A DNA stretch of 64,000 nucleotides from Marinomonas transparens. Lineage in GTDB: Bacteria; Pseudomonadota; Gammaproteobacteria; Pseudomonadales; Marinomonadaceae. The notes under the pieces were generated by a model. That model saw only the letters and a program-made list of their open reading frames with translations, searched no databases and had not been told where the DNA came from. How positions within the stretch are numbered: position 1 is the first letter of the stretch; each line of letters starts with the position of its first letter. The translations under genes and the position numbers were made by a program. Positions 54,648 to 63,859 of the stretch are shown here, piece after piece. The DNA lies in the NCBI RefSeq assembly GCF_016463975.1, contig NZ_JAEMNX010000017.1:1-64000 (forward strand), given 5' to 3'.

Positions 54648-56123
54648 TTAAACGATTTTCTTCATATCCGCCATGTGACCGCGTAACACCCCACCAATCG
54701 CTTCCACTGGGTGGCTGCGTAGGGCTGTGTTTACTTCGATCAAACGTGCGTTATCAACACCCGTATCTTCTAAAGAAAGACCTTTACCGATCACGTCAGT
54801 TTTAATGTCTTTCATGAAATCCGCTAGCAATGGTAGGCAAGCGTGGTTGTATAGGTAGCAACCGTATTCCGCTGTATCAGAGATAGTCGCGTTCATTTCG
54901 TAAAGTTTTTTACGAGCAATGGTGTTCGCGATAAGTGGTGTTTCGTGTAGAGACTCGTAGTAAGCCGATTCAGCGATGATACCCGCTGCTGTCATAGTTT
55001 CAAAAGCAAGCTCAACACCGGCTTTAACCATGGCAACCATTAGGATACCGTTATCGAAGAACTCTTGCTCAGAGATTTCAACATCGCCAGCAGGTGTTTT
55101 TTCGAAGTTGGTTTCTGCGGTTTCCGCTCTCCAACCTAGTAGGTTTTTGTCATCGTTCGCCCAGTCTTCCATCATAACGCGAGAGAAAGTACCGTTGATG
55201 ATGTCGTCTTGGTGCTTGTTGTACAAAGGACGCATGATGATTTTAAGTTCTTCAGAAAGATCAAAAGCTTTGATCTTAGCTGGGTTAGAAAGGCGATCTA
55301 GCATGTTCGTCACACCGCCGTATTTCAAAGCTTCTGTGATGGTTTCCCAACCGTACTGGATTAGGCGAGAGGCATAACCTGCATCGATACCTTCTTCAAC
55401 CATTTTGTCGAAGCAAAGGATAGAACCTGTTTGCAACATACCACAAAGGATAGTTTGCTCACCCATAAGGTCAGATTTTACTTCCGCGATGAAAGAAGAC
55501 ATCAAAACGCCTGCTTTATGACCGCCAGTACCCACAGCGTATGCTTTGGCTAGTGCAAGACCTTCGCCTTTAGGATCGTTGTCTTCGTGAACGGCGATAA
55601 GCGTTGGAACACCAAAGCCACGTACGTATTCAGCGCGAACTTCAGAACCTGGGCACTTAGGTGCCACCATGATGACTGTAAGGTCTTCACGGATTTGCAT
55701 GCCTTCTTCTACGATGTTGAAACCGTGAGAGTAAGATAGGCAAGCGCCTTTTTTCATAAGCGGCATGATTTCAGTCACAACAGGTGTGTGCTGCTTATCT
55801 GGTGTTAGGTTCAAAACAACGTCAGCCGTTGGGATAAGTTCTTGGTAAGTACCAACAACAAAACCATTTTCAGTGGCGTTTTTCCAAGATTGGCGTTTTT
55901 CAGCAATGGCCGCAGCGCGTAGTGTGTAAGAAACATCTAGGCCACTGTCGCGTAGGTTCAAGCCTTGGTTAAGACCTTGAGCACCACAACCGATCACAAC
56001 AATTTTTTTACCTTTAAGCGCATCTACGCCATCGGAAAATTCAGAGCTGTCCATGAAACGACATTTAGCCAGTTGAGCAAGTTGCTCGCGTAGCGGCAAA
56101 GTATTGAAGTAGTTAGTAGCCAT
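54648..56123 (-). CDS. ilvC: ketol-acid reductoisomerase IlvC (long form)
   Basis: 491 aa, the exact size of the long class II enzyme of E. coli. Converts acetolactate or acetohydroxybutyrate to the dihydroxy acids in valine and isoleucine synthesis with NADPH. Cofactor motif [19 protein letters not shown] (about 43-61), ECPGSEVR-like [24 protein letters not shown] with the metal glutamates and a duplicated C-terminal domain. The start [11 protein letters not shown] at 56123 has TAGGA upstream; the longer frame adds non-family residues. Divergent ilvY points to induction by substrate. Confidence 0.96.
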   Translation of the reverse strand: MATNYFNTLPLREQLAQLAKCRFMDSSEFSDGVDALKGKKIVVIGCGAQGLNQGLNLRDSGLDVSYTLRAAAIAEKRQSWKNATENGFVVGTYQELIPTADVVLNLTPDKQHTPVVTEIMPLMKKGACLSYSHGFNIVEEGMQIREDLTVIMVAPKCPGSEVRAEYVRGFGVPTLIAVHEDNDPKGEGLALAKAYAVGTGGHKAGVLMSSFIAEVKSDLMGEQTILCGMLQTGSILCFDKMVEEGIDAGYASRLIQYGWETITEALKYGGVTNMLDRLSNPAKIKAFDLSEELKIIMRPLYNKHQDDIINGTFSRVMMEDWANDDKNLLGWRAETAETNFEKTPAGDVEISEQEFFDNGILMVAMVKAGVELAFETMTAAGIIAESAYYESLHETPLIANTIARKKLYEMNATISDTAEYGCYLYNHACLPLLADFMKDIKTDVIGKGLSLEDTGVDNARLIEVNTALRSHPVEAIGGVLRGHMADMKKIV

Positions 56124-56364
56124 TGTTAGTAATCCTAAGGTTTTTATATTTAAAAAGAGACGTATTGTCGCCAGTGACATACTGCGATCAAATGCTATGG
56201 AGGTGACTTTATAGAAAAGGTTGTCTTTCGTAAATTGATATATTCGCAATACAGTATCCCATTTTATGCAATGATGGAGTATTCTTACCGATAACATCTT
56301 TTATAAACGACTCATTTTACAAACGACTGAGTAACAAGGTCAGCACACGAGCGAGGGGTTTAAA
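56124..56364. promoter_or_regulatory. ilvC-ilvY divergent regulatory region
   Basis: 241 bases that should hold the overlapping ilvC and ilvY promoters and the IlvY operators. Visible are a direct repeat AAACGACT (56305-56312 and 56321-56328, one and a half helical turns apart) close to ilvY and two GCAAT boxes around 56247 and 56267. Which of them binds IlvY cannot be told by eye. Confidence 0.5.
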
Positions 56365-57249
56365 GTGAACATACGAACGTTAAAGCAATTTCTCGCCTTG
56401 GCCGATTCCCTGCATTTTGGGCGTGCCAGTGAAGAGTGCAATATCAGCCTTTCGGCCTTGTCGCGGAATATTCGCCAGTTAGAAGAAGAACTCGGCGTGG
56501 CGCTGTTCACTCGTGACAATCGTACGGTGACACTCACGCAAGAGGGGCAAAAGTTTCTTTCCTATGCCCGCGAAGCCAGTAGTCAATGGCGATTGATCCG
56601 TCATGAATTAACCGACAGTGCCGACCAACTCCACGGGGAAATCAGCCTGTATTGTTCGGTGACCGCCAGTTACAGCTTTTTGTTTGAATTGCTTAACCGC
56701 TTTCGCCAAGTCCACTCAGGGGTTGAAATTAAGTTACACACAGGCGACCCAGATGAAGCCATAGCGCGAATCTTAGATGGCAAGGAAGACATTACCATAA
56801 CAGCTCGCCCAGCCATTCTGAATAAAGGTTTGGCGTTCAAGCCTATAACCATGTCCCCCTTGGTGTTTATCGCACCGAACGAAAAACAACCCAATGTTCC
56901 GACCAGCATTCCTGCGACACCACAGGAATGGGCGAAGGTGCCGATGATTTTGTCGGAAGCAGGGGTGTCGCGCCATCGCATTGATCAGTGGTTCCGTAAG
57001 TTCGACATTACCCCAACCATCTACGCCCAAGTAGCAGGTAATGAAGCCATAGTGAGTATGGTGAGTTTGGGCTTTGGTATCGGCGTGGTGCCTAAAATCG
57101 TACTCGACAACAGCCCGCTGGTTGATAGGGTGCAAGTGCTAGAAGTAAAGCCCGAACTGGAACCCTACAATATTGGTTTATTCACCCTAAAGAAAAGCCT
57201 GAAAAAACCTGTAATTGAGGCTTTTTGGAACTTGATGGTAGGACGATAA
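56365..57249 (+). CDS. ilvY: LysR-type activator IlvY
   Basis: 294 aa. N-terminal winged helix-turn-helix MNIRTLKQFLALADSLHFGRASEECNIS-type, with LSALSRNIRQLEEELGVALF (about 28-47), then a periplasmic-binding-like effector domain about 90-290. It is divergent from ilvC, the classic ilvY position. It starts with GTG preceded by GAGGGG. Confidence 0.94.
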   Translation: MNIRTLKQFLALADSLHFGRASEECNISLSALSRNIRQLEEELGVALFTRDNRTVTLTQEGQKFLSYAREASSQWRLIRHELTDSADQLHGEISLYCSVTASYSFLFELLNRFRQVHSGVEIKLHTGDPDEAIARILDGKEDITITARPAILNKGLAFKPITMSPLVFIAPNEKQPNVPTSIPATPQEWAKVPMILSEAGVSRHRIDQWFRKFDITPTIYAQVAGNEAIVSMVSLGFGIGVVPKIVLDNSPLVDRVQVLEVKPELEPYNIGLFTLKKSLKKPVIEAFWNLMVGR

Positions 57250-57251
57250 GG

Positions 57252-58931
57252 TTAAGGTTTCTTAATATCGTCGATATGAGTGATTTGAGCTCGACCTTGT
57301 TCTTTGGAATGGTAGAGGGCGATATCTGCTTGCTTCATTAGTGTGTCGCTATTGGTGATTGTGCTTTGTTGTCGAGTCACTATGCCGATACTTACCGTGA
57401 GCATGTCCGACACTTCGCTTGAACTGTGCTCAATGTTTTCCACTTGCATGTTGTTCATGATTTTTAGCGCTATGGCTTGAGCCTTTTGTTTTGTTGTATT
57501 GGGTAACAAAATGGTGAACTCTTCACCGCCATAGCGAGCAATTAGGGTGGTAGGGTCTGGGGCGCTCCCGCTTAGTATAAGCGCTATTTTTTGTAGTGCT
57601 TCATCACCACAGAGATGGCCGTAGGTGTCGTTGTATTGTTTAAAGAAATCCACGTCAATCAGTAGAATAGAGAGTGCTTGATTGCTCGTTATCTCAAGTT
57701 GTAGCTGTTGGTCGAATGCACGTCGGTTTGAGATGTTGGTTAGGCTGTCGGTTAAAGACAGTGTTTTTAAGCTGGCTGTTTGGCTGTTGATGGTCTCTGA
57801 AAACTGGTCGAAAGCCTCAAATAATTCGTCAATTTCATTTTCATTTGCTTCATGTTTGGGTTGATTCTCAGTCATGGTATGGATTTTTTGAGTGAGTAAT
57901 TTCAAACGTTTAATCATATGAATATAGATGGCCAAAATAGCACTGATCATGGCCGCTAGGAGAAAGAAAGCGCCAATGAACCACTCTTTTTGTGCCTTCA
58001 TATCATTGGTGAGTGCGGCGGCTTTTTCATTCAGGGTGTCATTTTCATTAAGAGATATACGGCCTGCAATGTTGCTGTAGTCGTTTATCATATTGTGAAT
58101 GAAATACTCTCGGCCTCTACTCCGGCCGACAATACGCAGATATTGTGCTTGCTGTTCGATAAGGCCCTGGGGGCCTATGAGGGTATTTTCTAGGCTGGCG
58201 TTGAGGGGAGGAATTTGGCTTTGTAAGTCGCTGGGCAGTTTGCCTATTATTGACTCTAGCTTATCTAGGCTCTGCTGTGTAGTAAGACGGATTTCTTGTA
58301 ATTCACTTAACTGTCTTATATTAGCCGTGACATAAGCAAGGGTCGTGGTTTGTAGAAAGGTTAGTTGCCATTGTGTTTGTAGTATGACGTCCGTGTGCGT
58401 CAGGTTCTGTTTTAATTCATTTAATTGTTTTGCCGATGCCTGTAATGCCCATAATTTGTCGAGCTTTTTCTTTATGTGGGCCGCTAGGGTGAACTTTTCT
58501 TCAATTAAGTGGGTTAATTCTGTTACTTCTTTTTGAATGAGTGCCCATTGGTGAATTTGAGTTTGGCTGCTCTTTGTCTTATTTATTTTTTCTTGTATTT
58601 TGTTGAGTTTTTTTTCTATTTCGAATTTTGCAATACGCATTTCTGGCGGTGTCATAGCCGAGGAGAAGCGCTTAAGGGAAGCAAGTAATTCGTTTGACAT
58701 AACCGCCGTTTGATTAGCTTTGACCATTGCAGGTAAAGAGGTCAGTGTTAGGTCTTGTAGTATCGACTGAGTTTGCTCCAACCTGTTTTGTAAAACGAAC
58801 CCTACAGTGACAAAAAGCAATATGACAATGAGTAACAGTAAGGCAAATTGCTTGCCTAAGCTTAATCCCCAGTAGCTTTTCTTCAGCCGTGTGGCTGTTT
58901 GGTTTGGTTGTGCTTGCGAACTGTTTGTCAT
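57252..58931 (-). CDS. membrane diguanylate cyclase with periplasmic helical sensor
   Basis: 559 aa: helix 29-47, periplasmic alpha-helical sensor about 48-316 (of the long four-helix/TorS type), second helix 317-340, linker, and GGDEF domain about 390-555 with RYGGEEFTIL (GGEEF 468-472). No RxxD product-inhibition site precedes it. It makes c-di-GMP under periplasmic control. The ATG overlaps the stop of the upstream 5'-nucleotidase-like gene (ATGA), so the two are coupled and probably act together. Confidence 0.92.
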   Translation of the reverse strand: MTNSSQAQPNQTATRLKKSYWGLSLGKQFALLLLIVILLFVTVGFVLQNRLEQTQSILQDLTLTSLPAMVKANQTAVMSNELLASLKRFSSAMTPPEMRIAKFEIEKKLNKIQEKINKTKSSQTQIHQWALIQKEVTELTHLIEEKFTLAAHIKKKLDKLWALQASAKQLNELKQNLTHTDVILQTQWQLTFLQTTTLAYVTANIRQLSELQEIRLTTQQSLDKLESIIGKLPSDLQSQIPPLNASLENTLIGPQGLIEQQAQYLRIVGRSRGREYFIHNMINDYSNIAGRISLNENDTLNEKAAALTNDMKAQKEWFIGAFFLLAAMISAILAIYIHMIKRLKLLTQKIHTMTENQPKHEANENEIDELFEAFDQFSETINSQTASLKTLSLTDSLTNISNRRAFDQQLQLEITSNQALSILLIDVDFFKQYNDTYGHLCGDEALQKIALILSGSAPDPTTLIARYGGEEFTILLPNTTKQKAQAIALKIMNNMQVENIEHSSSEVSDMLTVSIGIVTRQQSTITNSDTLMKQADIALYHSKEQGRAQITHIDDIKKP

Positions 58932-60442
58932 TGTGTGGTCTTAACGGCAATGTTTTCTATTCGACCATCTGTGTAGGGCGAAATAATGCCTTTTTTCTGC
59001 ACTGCTGCAATGACAATATCAGAAAATAACAGACTGGATGTTTGCTTGAACGATAGGCTCTTGCTTGTCTTAAGCATGGTGTAACCGTCTCCACCTTTAT
59101 AAAGATAATCTAATGTCGCAAGGCGGTAGCTTTGTGTGGGAACTAGTTGGTTGCCATTCATGTGTACGGAAATTAGGCGCTTCCCAGCAGGTTGTGTTGA
59201 ATCGTACTTAACTGTAATCCCTGAGACTTGTAGGTATCGCCCGCTTGTTGATTCGATTTTACCTAAACCGTGCTCTAAAGCATCGATGATTTGTTGGCCT
59301 GTTACTTCGAGCAGCACAAGGTTATTCCGATAGGGCAGCATGGTCAGAAAGTCTTTTCTTGTTAGCTCGGTATTGGCTTGAAAGCTTGTGTCGCTGCGTA
59401 TGGTGCCACTGTTTACTAGACTTAGGTGGGCATTAGTAAAATCTTTTAACGTGTCCACGACAACGTTAGCAAAGCTATTTTCCGAGGTGCGTAGTGTTTT
59501 CCTATGTAGGTCTATCCTCGCTGTGGTTTTTCCTATTTTTTCTTCTAGTAGAATATCGAGTCGTTTATCGTATTCCTGCACCTGTTGTAAGACAGCTGGT
59601 TGGAAATATAAAGCAGTCAGATCCACTTCATTGGTGTTGATTTTCAAACTGTCTTTTGGATTGTCCTGTTGCCAAGATAGCTGTATGACATCCGCATTTT
59701 TACTTTCATCAATCACAATATTATTAGGATGGCGTTGTTGGTGGCTGTAGGGGTTTTGCTGAAAATACTCGTCTTTAAACAAGGCGACATCTACTACACC
59801 TTGTTCAAGTAGGTTGTTAACAACAGGCATGTAGTCAGAGTAATGGAGGATAACCAAATCAACATTATGCTCTTTGAGTGCGGCTGCAGCTTGAGTGATA
59901 GCTTCAACGGGCGGAATGATTTGGAAGCGTTTGACTGGATATTTTTCCATTTTTGAAGGGTCTAAGGCTGAGATAAATCCTAGCTTCACATTACCTTTTT
60001 TAAGTACTTTGTAAGGGAGTATTCCATCTGGCGCACTTTGGCTAAGAGGATCGTATAGGCTGCTCGATACCATAGGGAAGGCCGCTTCATAGGAGCGTAT
60101 GATTAACTCATCTTCTTGAAAAGCAAACTCTCGTTTTGAGATCCCCATCGCATCGGGTTCAAGGCTGTTTAATATATCAATAATGTGGGCGCCTCGATCC
60201 ATGAATGACATCATGCTAGGGCCTAAGCTCTCGCCACCAAAAATGAAAAAGGTACTTAAGTTGTTTCGGCGCTCTTGGTTAAGCAAGCTGGCTAATTGGG
60301 CATAGCTGCCTTTTCTTATATCGTTGATGATGGGTCTTTGAGCATCAAAAATGATAGTGGCATGTTGCTCTGCGAAGGCAGTTGTATTGAAGAGAATACT
60401 TAAAAATAGGCATAGCTTGATGAATATGTGGCATTTGGTCAT
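58928..60442 (-). CDS. periplasmic 5'-nucleotidase-like protein lacking the metal site
   Basis: 504 aa with a Sec signal peptide (to about 24). The C-terminal nucleotide-binding domain is well kept: NSGTIRSD (344-351), PYRNNLVLLEVTGQQIIDALE (370-390), DYLYKGGDGY (445-454). The N-terminal metallophosphoesterase fold has lost its ligands: IFDAQRPI stands for TNDxHG (31-38), GGESLGP for GDxxxG (69-75), GISKREFAF for GNHEFD (100-108) and ALFKDEYF for GHSHT (220-227). Likely a non-catalytic binding protein coupled to the diguanylate cyclase. Confidence 0.85.
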   Translation of the reverse strand: MTKCHIFIKLCLFLSILFNTTAFAEQHATIIFDAQRPIINDIRKGSYAQLASLLNQERRNNLSTFFIFGGESLGPSMMSFMDRGAHIIDILNSLEPDAMGISKREFAFQEDELIIRSYEAAFPMVSSSLYDPLSQSAPDGILPYKVLKKGNVKLGFISALDPSKMEKYPVKRFQIIPPVEAITQAAAALKEHNVDLVILHYSDYMPVVNNLLEQGVVDVALFKDEYFQQNPYSHQQRHPNNIVIDESKNADVIQLSWQQDNPKDSLKINTNEVDLTALYFQPAVLQQVQEYDKRLDILLEEKIGKTTARIDLHRKTLRTSENSFANVVVDTLKDFTNAHLSLVNSGTIRSDTSFQANTELTRKDFLTMLPYRNNLVLLEVTGQQIIDALEHGLGKIESTSGRYLQVSGITVKYDSTQPAGKRLISVHMNGNQLVPTQSYRLATLDYLYKGGDGYTMLKTSKSLSFKQTSSLLFSDIVIAAVQKKGIISPYTDGRIENIAVKTTQ

Positions 60443-60933
60443 ATATGTGTTTCTGCAAGTGTCGGTATTTTGGAGGCCTGTTAAAATACGCTTTCATAGG
60501 GCTTGTGTAGATAAAATTGGCCAGATTGATTAATACATTATCATGAAATAAAACAATCAGATATACATGAAATACTTGTCAGTGTTGCATAAAGATGTTG
60601 AGAAAACACTATATAAATGACCAAATGGTCAGCTACTCTCGCTGCCATTTTAGAGGAATGTTTGTGCCAGCGGTTTGATATCCTGTCGATTTTTTATCTT
60701 TAGGACTGCTTCTAAGCTAAGTCAGATATTGATTGACTTTAATGTTACAGTGGTTGGTCCCTGCAATGATTGATTGCCTTTACAAGGCTCAGATTCTCCC
60801 TCCTCAGTTCACTACATGTCAGCGTTATAGCATTATTTTCTAAGACATTTATCATCATAAAAAAGTTTATTGGCGTGGTTGATCACGCGTTTGTGAACTC
60901 ACCAAGTTTTATCTTTTATAGAAAGGAAACGGT
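60443..60933. promoter_or_regulatory. divergent intergenic region with a TGACCA palindrome
   Basis: About 490 bases without a supported gene. A perfect inverted repeat TGACCA-AA-TGGTCA lies at 60618-60631, directly after a TATAAA stretch, about 180 bases before the 5'-nucleotidase-like gene and 300 before the rightward dehydrogenase-like gene. It looks like an operator of a dimeric regulator of the GntR or TetR type. A GGAAA sequence serves the rightward start at 60934. Confidence 0.5.
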
Positions 60934-62088
60934 ATGAGTCAACTTACCTTCGGCGTTATCGGCACATCCAGAAAAATAGACGAGCGTCGTTACCCAATTC
61001 ACCCAGAACATTTATCGCGTATTCCGGCCTACTTGCGTGAAAAACTGATTTTTGAAGAAGGCTACGGCGCGGCTTTTAACATCAGTGATGAGGAAATTGC
61101 CGCGCAAACGGGTGGCATTGCCACGCGCCATCACATATTGGCTGAAATAGGCGCGGTGATTATTGCCAAACCCGTCTTGGAAGACTTAGAAGAATTACGG
61201 GAAGGTGGCATTTTGTGGGGCTACGCCCACTGTGTGCAGCAACGGGCTATTACCCAAGCAGCATTGGATAGAAAACAGACCTTAATCGCCTTTGAAGATA
61301 TGTTTGTATGGTCACCAAGTGGGCAAGTAGGCCGTCATACTTTTTATAAAAACAACGAAATGGCCGGCTATTGCGCGGTGATTCATGCCTTACAATTAAA
61401 AGGCATCGATGGACATTATGGTAACCAACGTAAAGTCATTATTTTCAGCTTTGGTGCCGTGAGCCGTGGTGCGATTTATGCCTTAAAAGCCCATGGATTC
61501 CGTGACATTACCATTTGTGTTCAGCGTCCAGACCATGAGGTGCGAGAAGAAGTACTGGATTGTCATTACATCAAAGTCCGAGAAGGAAAAGCCGATGAAG
61601 CCCGTATGATGGTGGTTGAGCATGATGGTTCTGAGCGACCTTTGAATGAGCTGATTAGCGAAACCGACATTATTGTGAACGGCACCTACCAAGAAACCGA
61701 TCACCCAACCAACTTTATTATTGAATCTGAAGCGGCGTACCTTAAACCCAATAGCCTGATCATAGACGTGAGTTGTGACGAAGGCATGGGCTTCTTTTTC
61801 GCTAAGCCGACTTCTTTTAAAGACCCCATGTTTCAATACAACACCACAGACTATTACGCGGTGGATCACACACCAAGTTACCTATGGGAAAGCGCCACCC
61901 GCTCGATTTCAGCTGCGCTAATTGTGTATTTGGAAAATGTCCTAGAAGGCCGTGAAAACTGGCAGGAAAATGAAACCATACGCCGAGCCATTAACATAGA
62001 CGAAGGCATTATCAAAAATCCATTAATCCTGTCATTCCAGAACCGTGAATTAACGCCACCTTATGGGCCATTAGCCACGGTGAGCTAG
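60934..62088 (+). CDS. alanine dehydrogenase/N5-(carboxyethyl)ornithine synthase-like enzyme
   Basis: 384-aa NAD(P)-dependent enzyme. The N-terminal AlaDH/PNT-type domain opens GVIGTSRKIDERRYPIHPEHL and has EEGYGAAFNISDEE (substrate domain). A Rossmann part follows with VIIFSFGAVSRGAIYALKAHGF (about 169-190) and IDVSCDEGMGFFFAKPTSF. It resembles lactococcal carboxyethylornithine synthase (about 313 aa), which joins pyruvate and ornithine or lysine reductively, but is longer; alanine dehydrogenase or saccharopine-type reductase activity is possible. Confidence 0.72.
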   Translation: MSQLTFGVIGTSRKIDERRYPIHPEHLSRIPAYLREKLIFEEGYGAAFNISDEEIAAQTGGIATRHHILAEIGAVIIAKPVLEDLEELREGGILWGYAHCVQQRAITQAALDRKQTLIAFEDMFVWSPSGQVGRHTFYKNNEMAGYCAVIHALQLKGIDGHYGNQRKVIIFSFGAVSRGAIYALKAHGFRDITICVQRPDHEVREEVLDCHYIKVREGKADEARMMVVEHDGSERPLNELISETDIIVNGTYQETDHPTNFIIESEAAYLKPNSLIIDVSCDEGMGFFFAKPTSFKDPMFQYNTTDYYAVDHTPSYLWESATRSISAALIVYLENVLEGRENWQENETIRRAINIDEGIIKNPLILSFQNRELTPPYGPLATVS

Positions 62089-62308
62089 TTGTTTTTTTTC
62101 GTACTTGTTCGTTACGGTCTACTCAACAGTAGATTGTAACGCACAGTTGAATAAACGAAGCATATAAAATACAACCATACCTTTCCTGCTTATTTCAAAG
62201 GTGCTTTGCTATAAAGGCAAAGGCAGCGTCTAAATATTCCTCTTCTGTGATGCTTTGTATCCCTTTATTCTCATTAGATTTACTACTGTTTATTAGATTA
62301 AGAAGGTA

Positions 62309-63799
62309 TTGATGGAAGCTTGTGATTTAAATGCTACCGAGGCGCGACGTTTAATGGCGCAAAAAGCGTTGTCTGTTACAGAGTTGGCGCAAAGCTGTAT
62401 CGACCGAATGAATCTGGTAAATCATGCCGTTAATGCCATTATTTGTAGTGATCCAGATGATCTACTCAAGCAAGCTAAAAAAGCTCAGCAAGCCATTGAT
62501 CAAGGCGAGCCGTTAGGTGCACTTCATGGTTTGCCACTGAGCGTGAAAGACATGGTGGATTTAAAAGGCTTTCCAACCACTTTTGGTAGCACCATTTTTA
62601 AAGACAACATGGCGACATCGGATGACCCTATGGTCGCGCAATTAAGAAGTGCAGGTGCCTTGCCGTTAGGAAAAACCAATAACCCAGAATGGAGCGCTGG
62701 TGGTAATACTCGTAATGCAGTTTATGGCGTTACGGCGAATCCGTTTGATGTCACTCGTTCTGCGGCAGGTTCTTCTGGTGGCTCCGCTGTGGCGTTAGCC
62801 TGTGGTATGACGCCGCTGGCAACGGGTTCTGATACGGGCGGTAGTCTACGAAACCCTGCGGCTTTTTGTGGGGTTGTAGGCTTTCGTCCTTCTCCCGGCG
62901 TGGTACCGGGGCATACTCGTTCCATTGGTTTGATTCCCCTGCCGTCTAGTGGCCCGATGGCGAGGTCTGTGGAAGACATCGGCCTGATGTTGTCTGAAAT
63001 GATTCGCCCTGATCGTCGTGACCCTTGGGTGCCTATGGTTGAGGGCGTGAGTCTGCATAATGCCTCGGCTTACCGGCATTTACCTGATTACGACTTGAGC
63101 AGCGCTAAGGTGGCGATGACCACCGACTTTGGTTTTGCCATGACGGAGCAGCTTATCAGAGAGTCTTTTAGCGACAAGCTGGCACAGTTTTCGTCTGTGT
63201 TTGCCACCTGTGATGATGCTCATCCAAACAGTGATAACGCCGATCGGGTGTTTGCGGTATTAAGAGCGCTTAACTTTTCTGGAAAGCACAGAGATCTGAT
63301 GTACCAATATCCAGATCAAGTAGGCCCTAATGTAAAAATGAATGTGGAAGAAGGGGAGTCTTATAGTGCGTTAGATGTTGTTGAGGCCTTAGAAGGTCAG
63401 ACGACCTTATATCGCCATTGGCAAACCTTCTTTGAAGAATACGATTTCATTCTTGCGCCAACGACGACAATAAGCCCAAGAGATTGGCACGAACTTTATC
63501 CCACTCATATTGACGGTCAGCCAACGCAAAGCTATTACCACTGGTTGTCTATGGCGTATGTTTCCACTTTAACAGGCCATCCTTCGCTTACCTTGCCAGT
63601 TGGTCGTGACAAGAACAACATGCCATTTGGTTTGCAAATCATTGGGCGACGCGGCTCAGATTTATCGACCTTAGCCTTTGCAAAAGCGTTAGAAGCTTTG
63701 CTAGAGAAAACGCCTGAGCTTGCAAGACCTAGAGTCGATATTGCTACGTTGTCTTGGTCGCCTGCGCTAAAAGAAGCAGAAGGTTTTATGGGGTTTTAA
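62309..63799 (+). CDS. amidase-signature family hydrolase
   Basis: 496 aa with the Ser-cisSer-Lys triad of the amidase signature: lysine in LPLSVKDMVDL (about 78-88), serines in AAGSSGGSAVALA and GSDTGGSLRNPAAFCG (about 150-195). Cleaves an amide or the aryl-acyl-type amide of unknown substrate. Members next to amino-acid enzymes often act on amino acid amides. The gene starts at 62309 or at ATG 62312; dsdA begins 60 bases downstream. Confidence 0.9.
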   Translation: MMEACDLNATEARRLMAQKALSVTELAQSCIDRMNLVNHAVNAIICSDPDDLLKQAKKAQQAIDQGEPLGALHGLPLSVKDMVDLKGFPTTFGSTIFKDNMATSDDPMVAQLRSAGALPLGKTNNPEWSAGGNTRNAVYGVTANPFDVTRSAAGSSGGSAVALACGMTPLATGSDTGGSLRNPAAFCGVVGFRPSPGVVPGHTRSIGLIPLPSSGPMARSVEDIGLMLSEMIRPDRRDPWVPMVEGVSLHNASAYRHLPDYDLSSAKVAMTTDFGFAMTEQLIRESFSDKLAQFSSVFATCDDAHPNSDNADRVFAVLRALNFSGKHRDLMYQYPDQVGPNVKMNVEEGESYSALDVVEALEGQTTLYRHWQTFFEEYDFILAPTTTISPRDWHELYPTHIDGQPTQSYYHWLSMAYVSTLTGHPSLTLPVGRDKNNMPFGLQIIGRRGSDLSTLAFAKALEALLEKTPELARPRVDIATLSWSPALKEAEGFMGF

Positions 63800-63859
63800 C
63801 TTGTTCCTATATATCTGATACTTGGACAAAGTAACCTATTAATTTATAAGGAATATCCA

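Noticed and set aside
56124..56297. 58-residue N-terminal extension of IlvC
   Set aside because: It crosses the ilvC-ilvY regulatory region; the start at 56123 gives the exact 491 aa of the E. coli enzyme.
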